NCBI GenBank assembly: GCA_021737695.1
Contig: JAIPDL010000017.1
Span: forward strand, 1 to 53,539
Origin: Desulfotignum sp.
GTDB lineage: Bacteria; Desulfobacterota; Desulfobacteria; Desulfobacterales; Desulfobacteraceae
Direction: 5' to 3'
DNA length: 53,539 nt
The position numbers were made by a program, and so were the translations under genes. Under the pieces are notes generated by a model, which was not told where the DNA came from, did no database searches, and worked only from the letters and a program-made list of their open reading frames with translations. Shown one piece after another: positions 8,255-16,392 of this stretch. Position 1 is the first letter of the stretch. Each line of letters opens with the position of its first letter.

Positions 8255-9541
8255 TTATTTTTCAATGATCATGGCCATGCCCATGCCGCCACCGATACAC
8301 ATGGATATCAGGCCGGTCCCGTAACCTTTGCGTTTCATCTGGTGAATGGCGGTGACCATCTGTCTGGCACCGGTGCATCCAATGGGATGTCCGATGGAAA
8401 TACCGGACCCCAGTTCATTGGGTGTTTCCACATCGATATTCAATTCCCGCATGCATCCGATGGCCTGGGCCGCAAACGCTTCGTTCAATTCGATCATATC
8501 AATGTCCTTGACAGTCATTCCGGTCTGTTTCAACACTTTTTTCACAGCCGGCACCGGTCCCAGCCCCATATACGCCGGATCCACGCCGCCGGATGCAAAG
8601 GCCTTGATTTTGGCCAGTTTTTCCAGGCCCAGTTCATCGGCTTTTTCTTCGGTCATGAGCAGCACAGCAGCAGCCGCATCATTGATGCCGGATGCATTGC
8701 CCGCAGTCACGCTTCCGTCTTTTTTAAATGCCGGCCGCAGTCTGGCCAATTTTTCCATGCTGGTCTCCATGGGCCGCTCATCCGTGTCCACCACAATATC
8801 CCCTTTGCGGGATGCAATGGTCACCGGCACGATTTCCTCTGCAAAGGTCCCATCCTGAATCGCTGCCATGGCCCGATTGTGACTCAGCAGGGCCAACTGG
8901 TCCTGATCTTCTCTGGAAATACCATATTTTTCTACGATATTTTCCGCAGTCAGCCCCATGTGGTACCCGTAAAAAATTTCATACAGCCCGTCAAACACCA
9001 TCAAGTCATGGACCTGGCCCTGACCGGTCAGTTCCATGCGGTGTCCCCACCGGGCTTTCAACAATGCCATGGGCGCGTTGCTCATGCTTTCCTGCCCACC
9101 GGCCAGCACCACATCCGCACTGCCTGCCATGATAGCCTGGGCCCCCAGCGCAATGGCCTTCAGCCCGGAACCGCAGATCTTGTTGATGGTCATGGCCGGC
9201 GTGAACCGTGGCAGACCGGCATTGATCATGGCCTGTCTCGCCGTATTCTGTCCCTGGCCTGCCTGGAGCACATTACCCATGATCACCTCATCCACAAACA
9301 GTTCCTTGAGGCTCTCATCATAATCATATCCCTTTTTTTCAATATCGATCATGCCTTGATCTTTCAGGGATTCCGGGCCAAATGCCGCCTGTTCATCGGT
9401 CACACCCGGGCGCAGTCCTGCCCGCTTAAGCACTTCTTTCATGACACAGGTACCCAGATCCTTTACAGACACCGCTTTCAAAGAACCGCCAAAAGATCCT
9501 ACCGGGGTCCTGACACCGCTGACTATCACCACGTTTTTCAT
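8255..9541 (-). CDS. acetyl-CoA C-acyltransferase (thiolase)
   Basis: A 428-residue thiolase that condenses two acetyl-CoA or cleaves 3-ketoacyl-CoA. The nucleophilic cysteine is C123 in NKICGSGLKAIALG. The histidine of the usual NEAFAAQA region, the GHPIGCTGAR block and the C-terminal CIGGGMGMAMI with the second catalytic cysteine are all present. It is about 35 residues longer than typical thiolases because of an insertion near residues 45-80 (TDEQAAFGPESLKDQG and following) between the first helix and the conserved VDEVIMGNVLQAG. A strong GGAGG precedes the ATG. It is read divergently from the thiolase-like gene at 9783. Biosynthetic versus degradative use cannot be told from sequence. Confidence 0.93.
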   Translation of the reverse strand: MKNVVIVSGVRTPVGSFGGSLKAVSVKDLGTCVMKEVLKRAGLRPGVTDEQAAFGPESLKDQGMIDIEKKGYDYDESLKELFVDEVIMGNVLQAGQGQNTARQAMINAGLPRFTPAMTINKICGSGLKAIALGAQAIMAGSADVVLAGGQESMSNAPMALLKARWGHRMELTGQGQVHDLMVFDGLYEIFYGYHMGLTAENIVEKYGISREDQDQLALLSHNRAMAAIQDGTFAEEIVPVTIASRKGDIVVDTDERPMETSMEKLARLRPAFKKDGSVTAGNASGINDAAAAVLLMTEEKADELGLEKLAKIKAFASGGVDPAYMGLGPVPAVKKVLKQTGMTVKDIDMIELNEAFAAQAIGCMRELNIDVETPNELGSGISIGHPIGCTGARQMVTAIHQMKRKGYGTGLISMCIGGGMGMAMIIEK

Positions 9542-9782
9542 TTAATACCTCCACGTTTATCAATTTTTATCAATTGGTTATGTAATCTGTCGGTGGCAGC
9601 GCACTGCACTGATTTGTTCAGACAACAGTTACATTTTAACTGCACATATCCATCCCAAGGTCCATAGCAGACAGACGCACAAAAAACAAGAGATTATGAC
9701 GGTCTCGTGCAATTGACAAATATGTTTTTTTACGCAAAACTGTTTTATTTTTGCCATTGCTGAACAGTAATCAAGGATCTGA

Positions 9783-11279
9783 ATGCATATGAATACACAT
9801 GTGGTGGTGGCCGGATGGGGCCAGGTCACCCAACCCAAAGAGACAGAAAATCCTTTGGATCCGCCGGGTCTCATGATTCAGGCGGCACAACGGGCCGGAC
9901 AAACCCTGACGGATCCGTCTGTGCTGTCCCGGCTGGACGGCATCATGGTGGTCCGACCATTGAGCGCCCACTGTCCGGATGCTCCGATTCAGGTAGCCCG
10001 GGCTCTGGGGGTAAAACCAGGGTTCCTGCATATCTCCAACATAGGGGGGAATTCCCCCCAGACCCTGATCAACCAGGCTGCCGACCTGATTGCGGAAAAC
10101 CGGCTGGAACGGGTGCTGGTAGTGGGGGCGGAAGCCTATGTGAAACGGCATCCTGACACCCCAAAACCAGAAAGTGCCCTGCTCCAGGGCATCCCCGAAA
10201 CGTATGCCAACGACGATGCCATCGGTGCCACACCTGTGGAAACCCTGCATGGTATCCAGCACCCCATGCAGGGGTTTCCCCTGTTTGAAACCGCCCTGTG
10301 GCAGGCCTCGGGCCTGCCACTGTCCGCCTATCTTGAAAAAATCGGAACCATGTGGTCTCAATTCAGCCGGACGGCGGCCGGCCATCCGTATGCCTGGGTC
10401 AGGACGTCTCGAACGTCCCATGAGATCATCACCCCGTCATTGAACAACCGGCCGGTCGCCTTCCCCTATACCAAATTCATGAACGCGTTCATCACCGTGG
10501 ATCAGGCCGCAGCTGTGATTCTCATGTCGGAAAAAGCGGCCCGTGCCTGTAGTAAAAAAAACCATCAGCCGGTTTATTTTCTGGGGGGAGGATATGCCAG
10601 GGACCGCCAGCGTTTCATGGTGGAAAAAAGCGATTTTACTGTGAGTGTTCCATTGAAAACCGCTGTGGACAAAGCCCTGGAAAGGGCCGGACTGACCCTG
10701 GACCAGATGGATTGTTTTGATTTTTATTCCTGTTTCCCCTGTGCCGTGTCCATTGCCAAAAAAATGACCGGGGTGTCGGACAATGATCCCCGGCCTTTGA
10801 CGCTCACCGGTGGGTTGGGTTTTTTCGGCGGTCCGGGCAACAATTACAATCTGCATGCCGTGGCCACCCTGGCGGAACAGATCGCTACCGGCCGATACCG
10901 CACCGGCCTGGTAACTGCCCTGGGATGGTTCATGTACAAACACGCCGCCGGCATCTACAGCAGCCGCCGGCCTGAAAAAAGCCTGGCAGGCACGGCAGCG
11001 GCCGACCATGAAAAGCCGCTGGCAGGATTTAATCCGGTACCTGTGGATGAAGCGCCTAGCGGCAAAGGGATCATAGAAACCTATACCATCGTGTATCGTC
11101 CGGACCACACCGCGGCCTACGGGGTCATCTACGGCCGGACCCGTCAGGGTCTGCGGTTTGTGGCCAGAACAGCCGATGATCCGGACCTGTTTGCGGCCCT
11201 GTCCGGCAAAAATATGGTGGGCCGTACCGTCCGCCTGACACACGACACCATTACAAAAATCACCACAGCGTATCTGTGA
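9783..11279 (+). CDS. SCP2-thiolase-like protein (TLP1 type), nucleophilic cysteine absent
   Basis: A 498-residue thiolase-fold protein of the SCP2/TLP1 type, with the C-terminal extra domain typical of that group (TYTIVYRPDHTAAYGVIYG onward). Where true thiolases have the acylated cysteine, this reads SNIGGNSPQTL. The second half keeps DFYSCFPCAVSIAKKM and the glycine-rich GGLGFFGGPGNNYNLHA. Mycobacterial TLP1 proteins with the same loss are thought to bind CoA esters without classical thiolysis. AAGGA lies six bases before the first ATG; a second ATG two codons later is equally possible. The divergent spacer (9542-9782) contains TTGACA at 9713-9718 but no good -10 at 17 bases. Confidence 0.85.
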   Translation: MHMNTHVVVAGWGQVTQPKETENPLDPPGLMIQAAQRAGQTLTDPSVLSRLDGIMVVRPLSAHCPDAPIQVARALGVKPGFLHISNIGGNSPQTLINQAADLIAENRLERVLVVGAEAYVKRHPDTPKPESALLQGIPETYANDDAIGATPVETLHGIQHPMQGFPLFETALWQASGLPLSAYLEKIGTMWSQFSRTAAGHPYAWVRTSRTSHEIITPSLNNRPVAFPYTKFMNAFITVDQAAAVILMSEKAARACSKKNHQPVYFLGGGYARDRQRFMVEKSDFTVSVPLKTAVDKALERAGLTLDQMDCFDFYSCFPCAVSIAKKMTGVSDNDPRPLTLTGGLGFFGGPGNNYNLHAVATLAEQIATGRYRTGLVTALGWFMYKHAAGIYSSRRPEKSLAGTAAADHEKPLAGFNPVPVDEAPSGKGIIETYTIVYRPDHTAAYGVIYGRTRQGLRFVARTADDPDLFAALSGKNMVGRTVRLTHDTITKITTAYL

Positions 11280-11291
11280 ACTGAAAACAGA

Positions 11292-12629
11292 TCAGTCTTT
11301 ACCTGATTTTTTCGGATTGTCCCACAAAGCGATCCAGGCCGCCAGTCGCTGTTTGACCGTTTTCTCATACCCCCGGTCTGTGGGAAAATACAGGCGCTGT
11401 CCGTCCAAAGAATCCGGCAGATACGACTGAGGCGCATATCCGCCCTCATGATCATGGGCATATCGGTATCCGGTGCCGTATCCCATCTCTTTCATCAATT
11501 TTGTGACTGGATTGCGAATGTGCAGGGGCACGGGCCGATGTCCGGTTTTTTCCACCAGGTCGGTCACCTGTTTCTGGGCTGCATACACAGCATTGCTTTT
11601 AGGGGCTGTGGCCAGGTACACAGCCGCCTGGAAAAGGGATCCGTCTCCTTCGGGCCGGCCCAGCAGCCGAAAGGATTCCCCGGCATTCAAAGCCATGGTC
11701 AGCGCCCCGGGATCAGCCATGCCCACATCTTCAGTGGCAAACCGAACCATGCGCCGGATCAGGTAACAAGGGTCGTCACCGGCCGCCAGCATGCGCTGAA
11801 GCCAGTAGATGGCTGCATCCGGGTCACTGCCCCGCATGCTTTTGATGAACGCGGAAATCAGATTGAAGTGTTCTTCTCCGGCCTTGTCATACAGCAGCGC
11901 TTTTTTTCCCACCACGGTTTCCAGATCCGCCAGGGAAATGAACGATTTATCACTGAAATGAAACGCTGCCGCTTCCAGAGCGGTTAATGCCATGCGAGCA
12001 TCCCCGTCCGCACTGTGTGCCAGAAACTGTAAGGCTTCCGTCTGAAACCGGTCCAAATCCCATCCCAGGCCATGGACCGGGTCTGTGACGGCCCGAACGA
12101 GAATAGCCTGGATATGTCTGGGTTCCAGACCCTTGAGGGCAAACACCCGGCACCGGGATACCAGGGCCGGGATCACTTCAAAGGAAGGGTTTTCCGTAGT
12201 AGCTCCCACCAGGGTGATCAGTCCGGTTTCCACGTGGTGTAAAAACGCATCCTGCTGGGCTTTGTTGAACCGGTGAATCTCGTCCACAAACAGCAGTGTC
12301 CGTTTTTTGAACAATGCCCGCTTTTCTCTGGCCGTGTCAATGATCTGCCGGACATCCTTCACCCCGGACAGTACAGCGGAAATCCGGACAAACTCACACC
12401 GGGTCTCATGGGCGATGATATTTGCCAGGGTGGTTTTTCCACAACCTGGGGGTCCCCACAGGATCATGGAAAACACCCGGTCGTCCTGGATGGACCGGGC
12501 CAGAAGACTGCCCGGAGCCATGAGGTGATCCTGGCCCTTGAGTTCAGATAAGCTTCTGGGCCGCATCCGGTCAGCCAGAGGCACTGTCCCGGCCAGGTCC
12601 TGGTCTGAATGGGCATCAAACAGATCCAT
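11292..12629 (-). CDS. rarA: replication-associated recombination protein A (MgsA/RarA AAA ATPase)
   Basis: A 445-residue clamp-loader-like AAA+ ATPase that acts at stalled replication forks. The Walker A motif is GPPGCGKTT, the Walker B region is LLFVDEIHRFNKAQQDAFL, and sensor 1 is GATTENPSFEV. The C-terminal tetramerisation domain contains YDKAGEEHFNLISAFIKSMRGSDPDAAIYWL and GYGTGYRYAHDHE, all diagnostic of RarA. The start codon shares one base with the stop of der (TGATG), so the two are translationally coupled. It converges with the thiolase-like gene, separated by only 12 bases. Confidence 0.96.
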   Translation of the reverse strand: MDLFDAHSDQDLAGTVPLADRMRPRSLSELKGQDHLMAPGSLLARSIQDDRVFSMILWGPPGCGKTTLANIIAHETRCEFVRISAVLSGVKDVRQIIDTAREKRALFKKRTLLFVDEIHRFNKAQQDAFLHHVETGLITLVGATTENPSFEVIPALVSRCRVFALKGLEPRHIQAILVRAVTDPVHGLGWDLDRFQTEALQFLAHSADGDARMALTALEAAAFHFSDKSFISLADLETVVGKKALLYDKAGEEHFNLISAFIKSMRGSDPDAAIYWLQRMLAAGDDPCYLIRRMVRFATEDVGMADPGALTMALNAGESFRLLGRPEGDGSLFQAAVYLATAPKSNAVYAAQKQVTDLVEKTGHRPVPLHIRNPVTKLMKEMGYGTGYRYAHDHEGGYAPQSYLPDSLDGQRLYFPTDRGYEKTVKQRLAAWIALWDNPKKSGKD

Positions 12630-14086
12630 CAGCCCCCCGTATTTCCATCCCGCTGCCGCTTTCTGCGGCTCTGTTCTTTGCGCTCTTTTTTCCGTTTGGT
12701 GATGATTCGCTCTTTTTTAAGGGCAATACGCTCATTTTCCCGGGTTTTACCGGAAAAATCCATCCGTCCGGTCTTTTCCCTGAAGTAAAGACGGATGGGC
12801 GTCAGATTCAGCGGAATCATCTGACGCAGCTGATTGACCAGATACCGTTCATAGGAAAAATGCACGGCCTTGGGATAATTAACAAAGCACACAAAACAAG
12901 GCGGCCGGGTGGCCACCTGGGTGGCATAAAAAAATTTGAGCCGTCTTCCTTTGTGCAAAGACGGCTCTTCTCTTTGTACCGCATCTGCGATGATCCGGTT
13001 CAAGGTCCCGGTATTAATCCGAAACCCGTATTCTTCATATACGTTGGCAGCCATATCCAGAATCCGGTGACACCGCTGACCGGTCAACGCGGAAACGGTC
13101 ATGACCGGGGCATAGGACAAAAATTTGGCCATCTGCCGCAATTCTGAAATATAGGCTTTTTCCCCTTTTTCCTGTTTGTCCACTCGGTCCCATTTATTAA
13201 GCAGAAAAACAGCACCACATCCTTTTTTTTCTGCATACCCGGCAATGGTGATGTCCTGATCTGTGATCCCTTCGGCCGCATCGATGAGAATCAATGCCAC
13301 ATGACAGTTTTCCAGGCTTTTCAGGGATTTGAGAATGGAAAATTTTTCCAGCTTTTCTGTCACTTTTCCCTTGCGCCGGATACCGGCCGTATCCACCAAC
13401 ACAAACCGCCGTCCCTTATGACAGACTTCCAGCTCAATGGCATCCCGGGTGGTGCCTGCTTTTTCATTGACCACCACCCGGGGCGATCCAAACAGCTGAT
13501 TGGCCAGACTGGATTTACCCACATTGGGTCGGCCCACAATGGCGATGCGAACAGTCTCATTATCTTCCATGTCCGATTCCACGGCATCGGGCAACCCGGC
13601 CACCAGATCATCCAGCAGATCCGCCACCCCGATGCCGTGTTCCGCGGAAACCGGGTAGAAAGACTCAATGCCCAAGTCATAAAAATCTCCCAGATCATCG
13701 AGCTGCCGCTGATTTTCAATTTTATTTACCACATAAAAAACCGGTTTTCCGGACTTGCGGAGCATGGCCGCCAGATCATGGTCAAACGGCGACAACCCGG
13801 CCCGGCCGTCTAAAATCAACACCAGGGCACTGGCCTGGGCCACGGCCACGGCCAGCTGATCTCTGATCTGGGCGGCAAAATAATCATCATCTTCGGTCAG
13901 AAATCCGCCGGTATCTATAACGGTAAAAGCCTTGTCATCCCACCGGGCTTCACCGTAATGCCGGTCCCGGGTGACGCCGGGCATATCATCCACCAGGGCC
14001 TGCCGGTCCCGGATCAGCCGGTTGAACAGCGTTGATTTGCCCACATTGGGCCGGCCCACCAGGGCCACCACGGGTTTCATATCCAT
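12629..14086 (-). CDS. der: ribosome biogenesis GTPase Der (EngA)
   Basis: A 485-residue protein with two tandem GTPase domains, required for 50S subunit maturation. The first P-loop is GRPNVGKSTLFNRL with switch region DMPGVTRD; the second is GRPNVGKSSLANQL with AGTTRDAIE. NKWD for guanine recognition follows in the second domain (VNKIE in the first). The C-terminal KH-like domain ends in an unusually long basic tail of lysine, arginine and glutamate (about the last 35 residues), probably for RNA contact. It is the first gene of a der-rarA pair, with start and stop sharing one base. Confidence 0.97.
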   Translation of the reverse strand: MDMKPVVALVGRPNVGKSTLFNRLIRDRQALVDDMPGVTRDRHYGEARWDDKAFTVIDTGGFLTEDDDYFAAQIRDQLAVAVAQASALVLILDGRAGLSPFDHDLAAMLRKSGKPVFYVVNKIENQRQLDDLGDFYDLGIESFYPVSAEHGIGVADLLDDLVAGLPDAVESDMEDNETVRIAIVGRPNVGKSSLANQLFGSPRVVVNEKAGTTRDAIELEVCHKGRRFVLVDTAGIRRKGKVTEKLEKFSILKSLKSLENCHVALILIDAAEGITDQDITIAGYAEKKGCGAVFLLNKWDRVDKQEKGEKAYISELRQMAKFLSYAPVMTVSALTGQRCHRILDMAANVYEEYGFRINTGTLNRIIADAVQREEPSLHKGRRLKFFYATQVATRPPCFVCFVNYPKAVHFSYERYLVNQLRQMIPLNLTPIRLYFREKTGRMDFSGKTRENERIALKKERIITKRKKERKEQSRRKRQRDGNTGG

Positions 14087-14146
14087 CTCCTAAAAATGAT
14101 TGAAAGTATATACAGATCGGTTTTAAACAGTATACACCATGTCATC

Positions 14147-15235
14147 CTAACGGGTCCAGGAAAACAGCCACGACCCGACAGCCAGGAACACAAGGCTCAT
14201 GACCGCCAGTATCGCCATCTCCTGGGATACCTGGGACAGGGTGGCCCCGTCATTGATCACCTTTCTTGCAGCGGCAAGGAAATGGGTCAGGGGCAGGAAT
14301 CCGGCCGCCTGCCGGATCCAGCCGGCTGTTCCTTCAATGGAAAACCAGACTTCCGACAGAAACATCATGGGCCAGCAGATAAAGTTGATGATTCCGTTGG
14401 TCAATTCCTCATTGGTTCCCCGGCAGGCCAGAATCAGACCAAAAGACACCAGGCACACGGTACCGAAAAGAAACACGATGGCGGCATCCACATACGACCC
14501 CTGCATCTGAAATGAAAATATCACATCACACCCGGCCCACACCACCATGGATGCGGCCATGGACACCACCACCCGGGAAATCAGCTGGGCGGACAGATAT
14601 TCAAAGGCCGTGACCGGCGTGGCCTTTAACCGCTTGAGCACCCCGTTTCGACGGTACCTGACGATCACATATCCCACCCCGAAAAAAGCGGAAAACATGA
14701 TGTTCATGCCCAGAATACCCGGGAACAGCCAGTCGATATACCGCACTAAAGTTCCGGGAACCGCCTGTTTGTAAACCCTTTTTTCAAAAAAAGCCTCCGG
14801 TACCAAGGCTGCTTTCACCAGTTTCTCTGCCAGTGCGCCCCGGGGAGAAGCATCCGATACCCAGTAGCGCACCTTGGAATCATTCTTTGATGGGACCGCT
14901 TCAGGATCTTTCACTTCACCGGACTGAACCAGAATATCGATTTTATGGTGCCGCAGCTTTTCCAGTGCCGGGTCAAGGTCTTTAAAGAAAACCAGTTGAA
15001 TCGCCGGATCGGTTTTCAAGGCATCCGGAATCCGGATGGTTTCAAGGGCCGGCACCGGATCCGGCACCGGGAACAGCCCCATTTTGAACTGCTTTTTTGC
15101 ATCCGGCCCAAAGGCAATACCGAATGCCGCCACCAGCAGAAACGGGAAAAGAATGTTCCACCCAAACCCGGCCCGGTCCCGTATGAATTCCAGACTGCGC
15201 GCCACAAACAATGCCCACATGCGTTTCAGGCTCAT
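14147..15235 (-). CDS. ABC-2 type transporter permease
   Basis: A 362-residue ABC-2 permease. One membrane helix lies near the N-terminus (FLLVAAFGIAFG). It is followed by a periplasmic loop of about 150 residues and five or six C-terminal helices, including GILGMNIMFSAFFGVGYVIV and AIVFLFGTVCLVSFGLILA. This arrangement is usual for DrrB/YhfN-like drug or lipid exporters. It sits four bases after the ATPase gene and forms a two-gene exporter with it. The transported compound cannot be inferred. Confidence 0.9.
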   Translation of the reverse strand: MSLKRMWALFVARSLEFIRDRAGFGWNILFPFLLVAAFGIAFGPDAKKQFKMGLFPVPDPVPALETIRIPDALKTDPAIQLVFFKDLDPALEKLRHHKIDILVQSGEVKDPEAVPSKNDSKVRYWVSDASPRGALAEKLVKAALVPEAFFEKRVYKQAVPGTLVRYIDWLFPGILGMNIMFSAFFGVGYVIVRYRRNGVLKRLKATPVTAFEYLSAQLISRVVVSMAASMVVWAGCDVIFSFQMQGSYVDAAIVFLFGTVCLVSFGLILACRGTNEELTNGIINFICWPMMFLSEVWFSIEGTAGWIRQAAGFLPLTHFLAAARKVINDGATLSQVSQEMAILAVMSLVFLAVGSWLFSWTR

Positions 15236-15239
15236 GACC

Positions 15240-15977
15240 TCAACCCTTCAGACGCTTACCGGTGAGTGCCAGAAAAACTGATTCCAGGTTCCGGGATTCC
15301 GGCGGCATGGATGCACAATGGGTTTTTACCAGATCTTTGGGAGCGCCCTGAGCGATAATTTTTCCCTCATCCATGATGGCAATATCATCGCACAAAACCC
15401 AGGCTTCTTCCATATAATGGGTGGTCAGAATGGTAGTTTTCCCTCTGGAGCGAATCCCTTTGATAATGTCCCACACATGCTGCCGGGCCTGGGGATCCAG
15501 GCCGGTGGAGGGTTCATCCAGAAACAGCAGGTCCGGATCATTGATCAGGGCCAGACTCAGCAGAAGCCGCTGACGCTGCCCCCCCGATATTTTGTTGCAC
15601 CGCTGGTGCTTGATCTCTTTGAGCATGCACAGATCCATCACCGCTTCCACCGGCAGTGATTGGGCATAAAATGCCGCAAAGGTTCTCAGGGTTTCTTCCA
15701 CGGTCAGAAACGCCATTAATTCGGTCTGCTGAAACTGTACCCCTACCTGCTGATTGAAAGACCGGTCCCGTTCTTTTCCTTTGAACAGAATCCGCCCCTG
15801 GTCGGGTTTCTGGATATTTTCCATAATCTCCACGGCCGTGGTTTTCCCGGCCCCGTTGGGGCCCAGCAGACCGAAACAGGTCCCGGCCGCAATGGCCAGG
15901 CTGATGCCGGCCACAGCCGGTCGGCCATTGTAGGATTTTTTCAGGGCATCCACCCGTATAATGGTCTGTTTTGGCAC
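15240..15977 (-). CDS. ABC transporter ATP-binding protein
   Basis: A 245-residue ABC ATPase, partner of the ABC-2 permease that follows. Walker A is GLLGPNGAGKTT, the signature is ISGGQRQRLLLSLAL (isoleucine instead of the first leucine), Walker B is LLFLDEPSTGLDP, and the switch histidine lies in TILTTHYMEEA. The frame starts with GTG, preceded by GGGAG about ten bases upstream; no ATG is available before the first strand. The resemblance is to the DrrA/NodI branch of exporters for drugs or polyketide-like compounds, but this does not fix a substrate. Confidence 0.93.
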   Translation of the reverse strand: MPKQTIIRVDALKKSYNGRPAVAGISLAIAAGTCFGLLGPNGAGKTTAVEIMENIQKPDQGRILFKGKERDRSFNQQVGVQFQQTELMAFLTVEETLRTFAAFYAQSLPVEAVMDLCMLKEIKHQRCNKISGGQRQRLLLSLALINDPDLLFLDEPSTGLDPQARQHVWDIIKGIRSRGKTTILTTHYMEEAWVLCDDIAIMDEGKIIAQGAPKDLVKTHCASMPPESRNLESVFLALTGKRLKG

Positions 15978-16081
15978 GATAGCACTGCTCCCTATGCGAC
16001 TCTATAAAACAACCCGCTGCCATGATATTTCCTCACCAGTTCCGTGCCCATCCAGCAAAACCGGATCTGATGAGTCTTAAC

Positions 16082-16115
16082 AAAAAAAGGCTTTCAGCAC
16101 AATGCTGAAAGCCTT
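16082..16115 (-). terminator. intrinsic terminator of the tRNA-Lys/tRNA-Glu transcript
   Basis: A 13-bp perfect stem (16087-16099 with 16103-16115) around a three-base loop is followed on the minus strand by seven T residues (16082-16088, partly in the stem). It lies 12 bases after the tRNA-Glu CCA end. This is a textbook Rho-independent terminator. Confidence 0.92.
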
Positions 16116-16127
16116 GATTATGTTTGG

Positions 16128-16205
16128 TGGCGTCCCCAAGGGGATTCGAACCCCTGTCGCCGGCGTGAAAGGCCGGTGTCCTGGACCGGGCTAGACGATG
16201 GGGAC
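16128..16205 (-). tRNA. tRNA-Glu (anticodon TTC)
   Basis: A 78-base cloverleaf including an encoded CCA. The acceptor is GTCCCCA pairing with TGGGGAC, the discriminator is G, the D-arm begins TCGTCTAG, the anticodon loop is CCTTTCACG with anticodon TTC, and the T-arm is GGGGTTCGAATCCCC. All are typical of bacterial tRNA-Glu. It is the second tRNA of a two-tRNA transcript and is directly followed by a terminator. Besides translation, charged tRNA-Glu is the substrate for the HemA reductase encoded at 40908-42185. Confidence 0.97.
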
Positions 16206-16238
16206 GCATCAAATTTTCTGGTATCGGGTGCTCGTTTA

Positions 16239-16314
16239 TGGTGGGCCGTGCTGGGCTCGAACCAGCGACTCTCTGCTTAAAAGGCAGATACTCTGCCAAC
16301 TGAGTTAACGGCCC
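16239..16314 (-). tRNA. tRNA-Lys (anticodon TTT)
   Basis: A 76-base cloverleaf with encoded CCA. The acceptor is GGGCCGT pairing with ACGGCCC, the discriminator is A, the D-arm is AACTCAGTTGGCAGAGT, the anticodon loop is CTTTTAA with anticodon TTT, and the T-arm is GCTGGTTCGAGCCCAGC. It is the first of two tRNAs on the minus strand, 33 bases before tRNA-Glu. Confidence 0.97.
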
Positions 16315-16340
16315 GAGGGCACTTCCAAAAAACACAGGCG

Positions 16341-16369
16341 AATCTATATGTTTTTCCAGAAGTTGTCAA
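16341..16369 (-). promoter_or_regulatory. sigma70-type promoter of the tRNA pair
   Basis: On the minus strand a perfect TTGACA (16364-16369) is followed after 17 bases by TAGATT (16341-16346, four of six consensus bases). Transcription would begin around 16334, about 20 bases before the tRNA-Lys 5' end. Confidence 0.75.
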
Positions 16370-16392
16370 CTCTTTTTTTTATTTTTTTCCAA

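Noticed and set aside
8342..9667. 441-codon plus-strand frame opposite the thiolase
   Set aside because: Antisense shadow of a clear thiolase; it is histidine/glycine-rich with no family resemblance.
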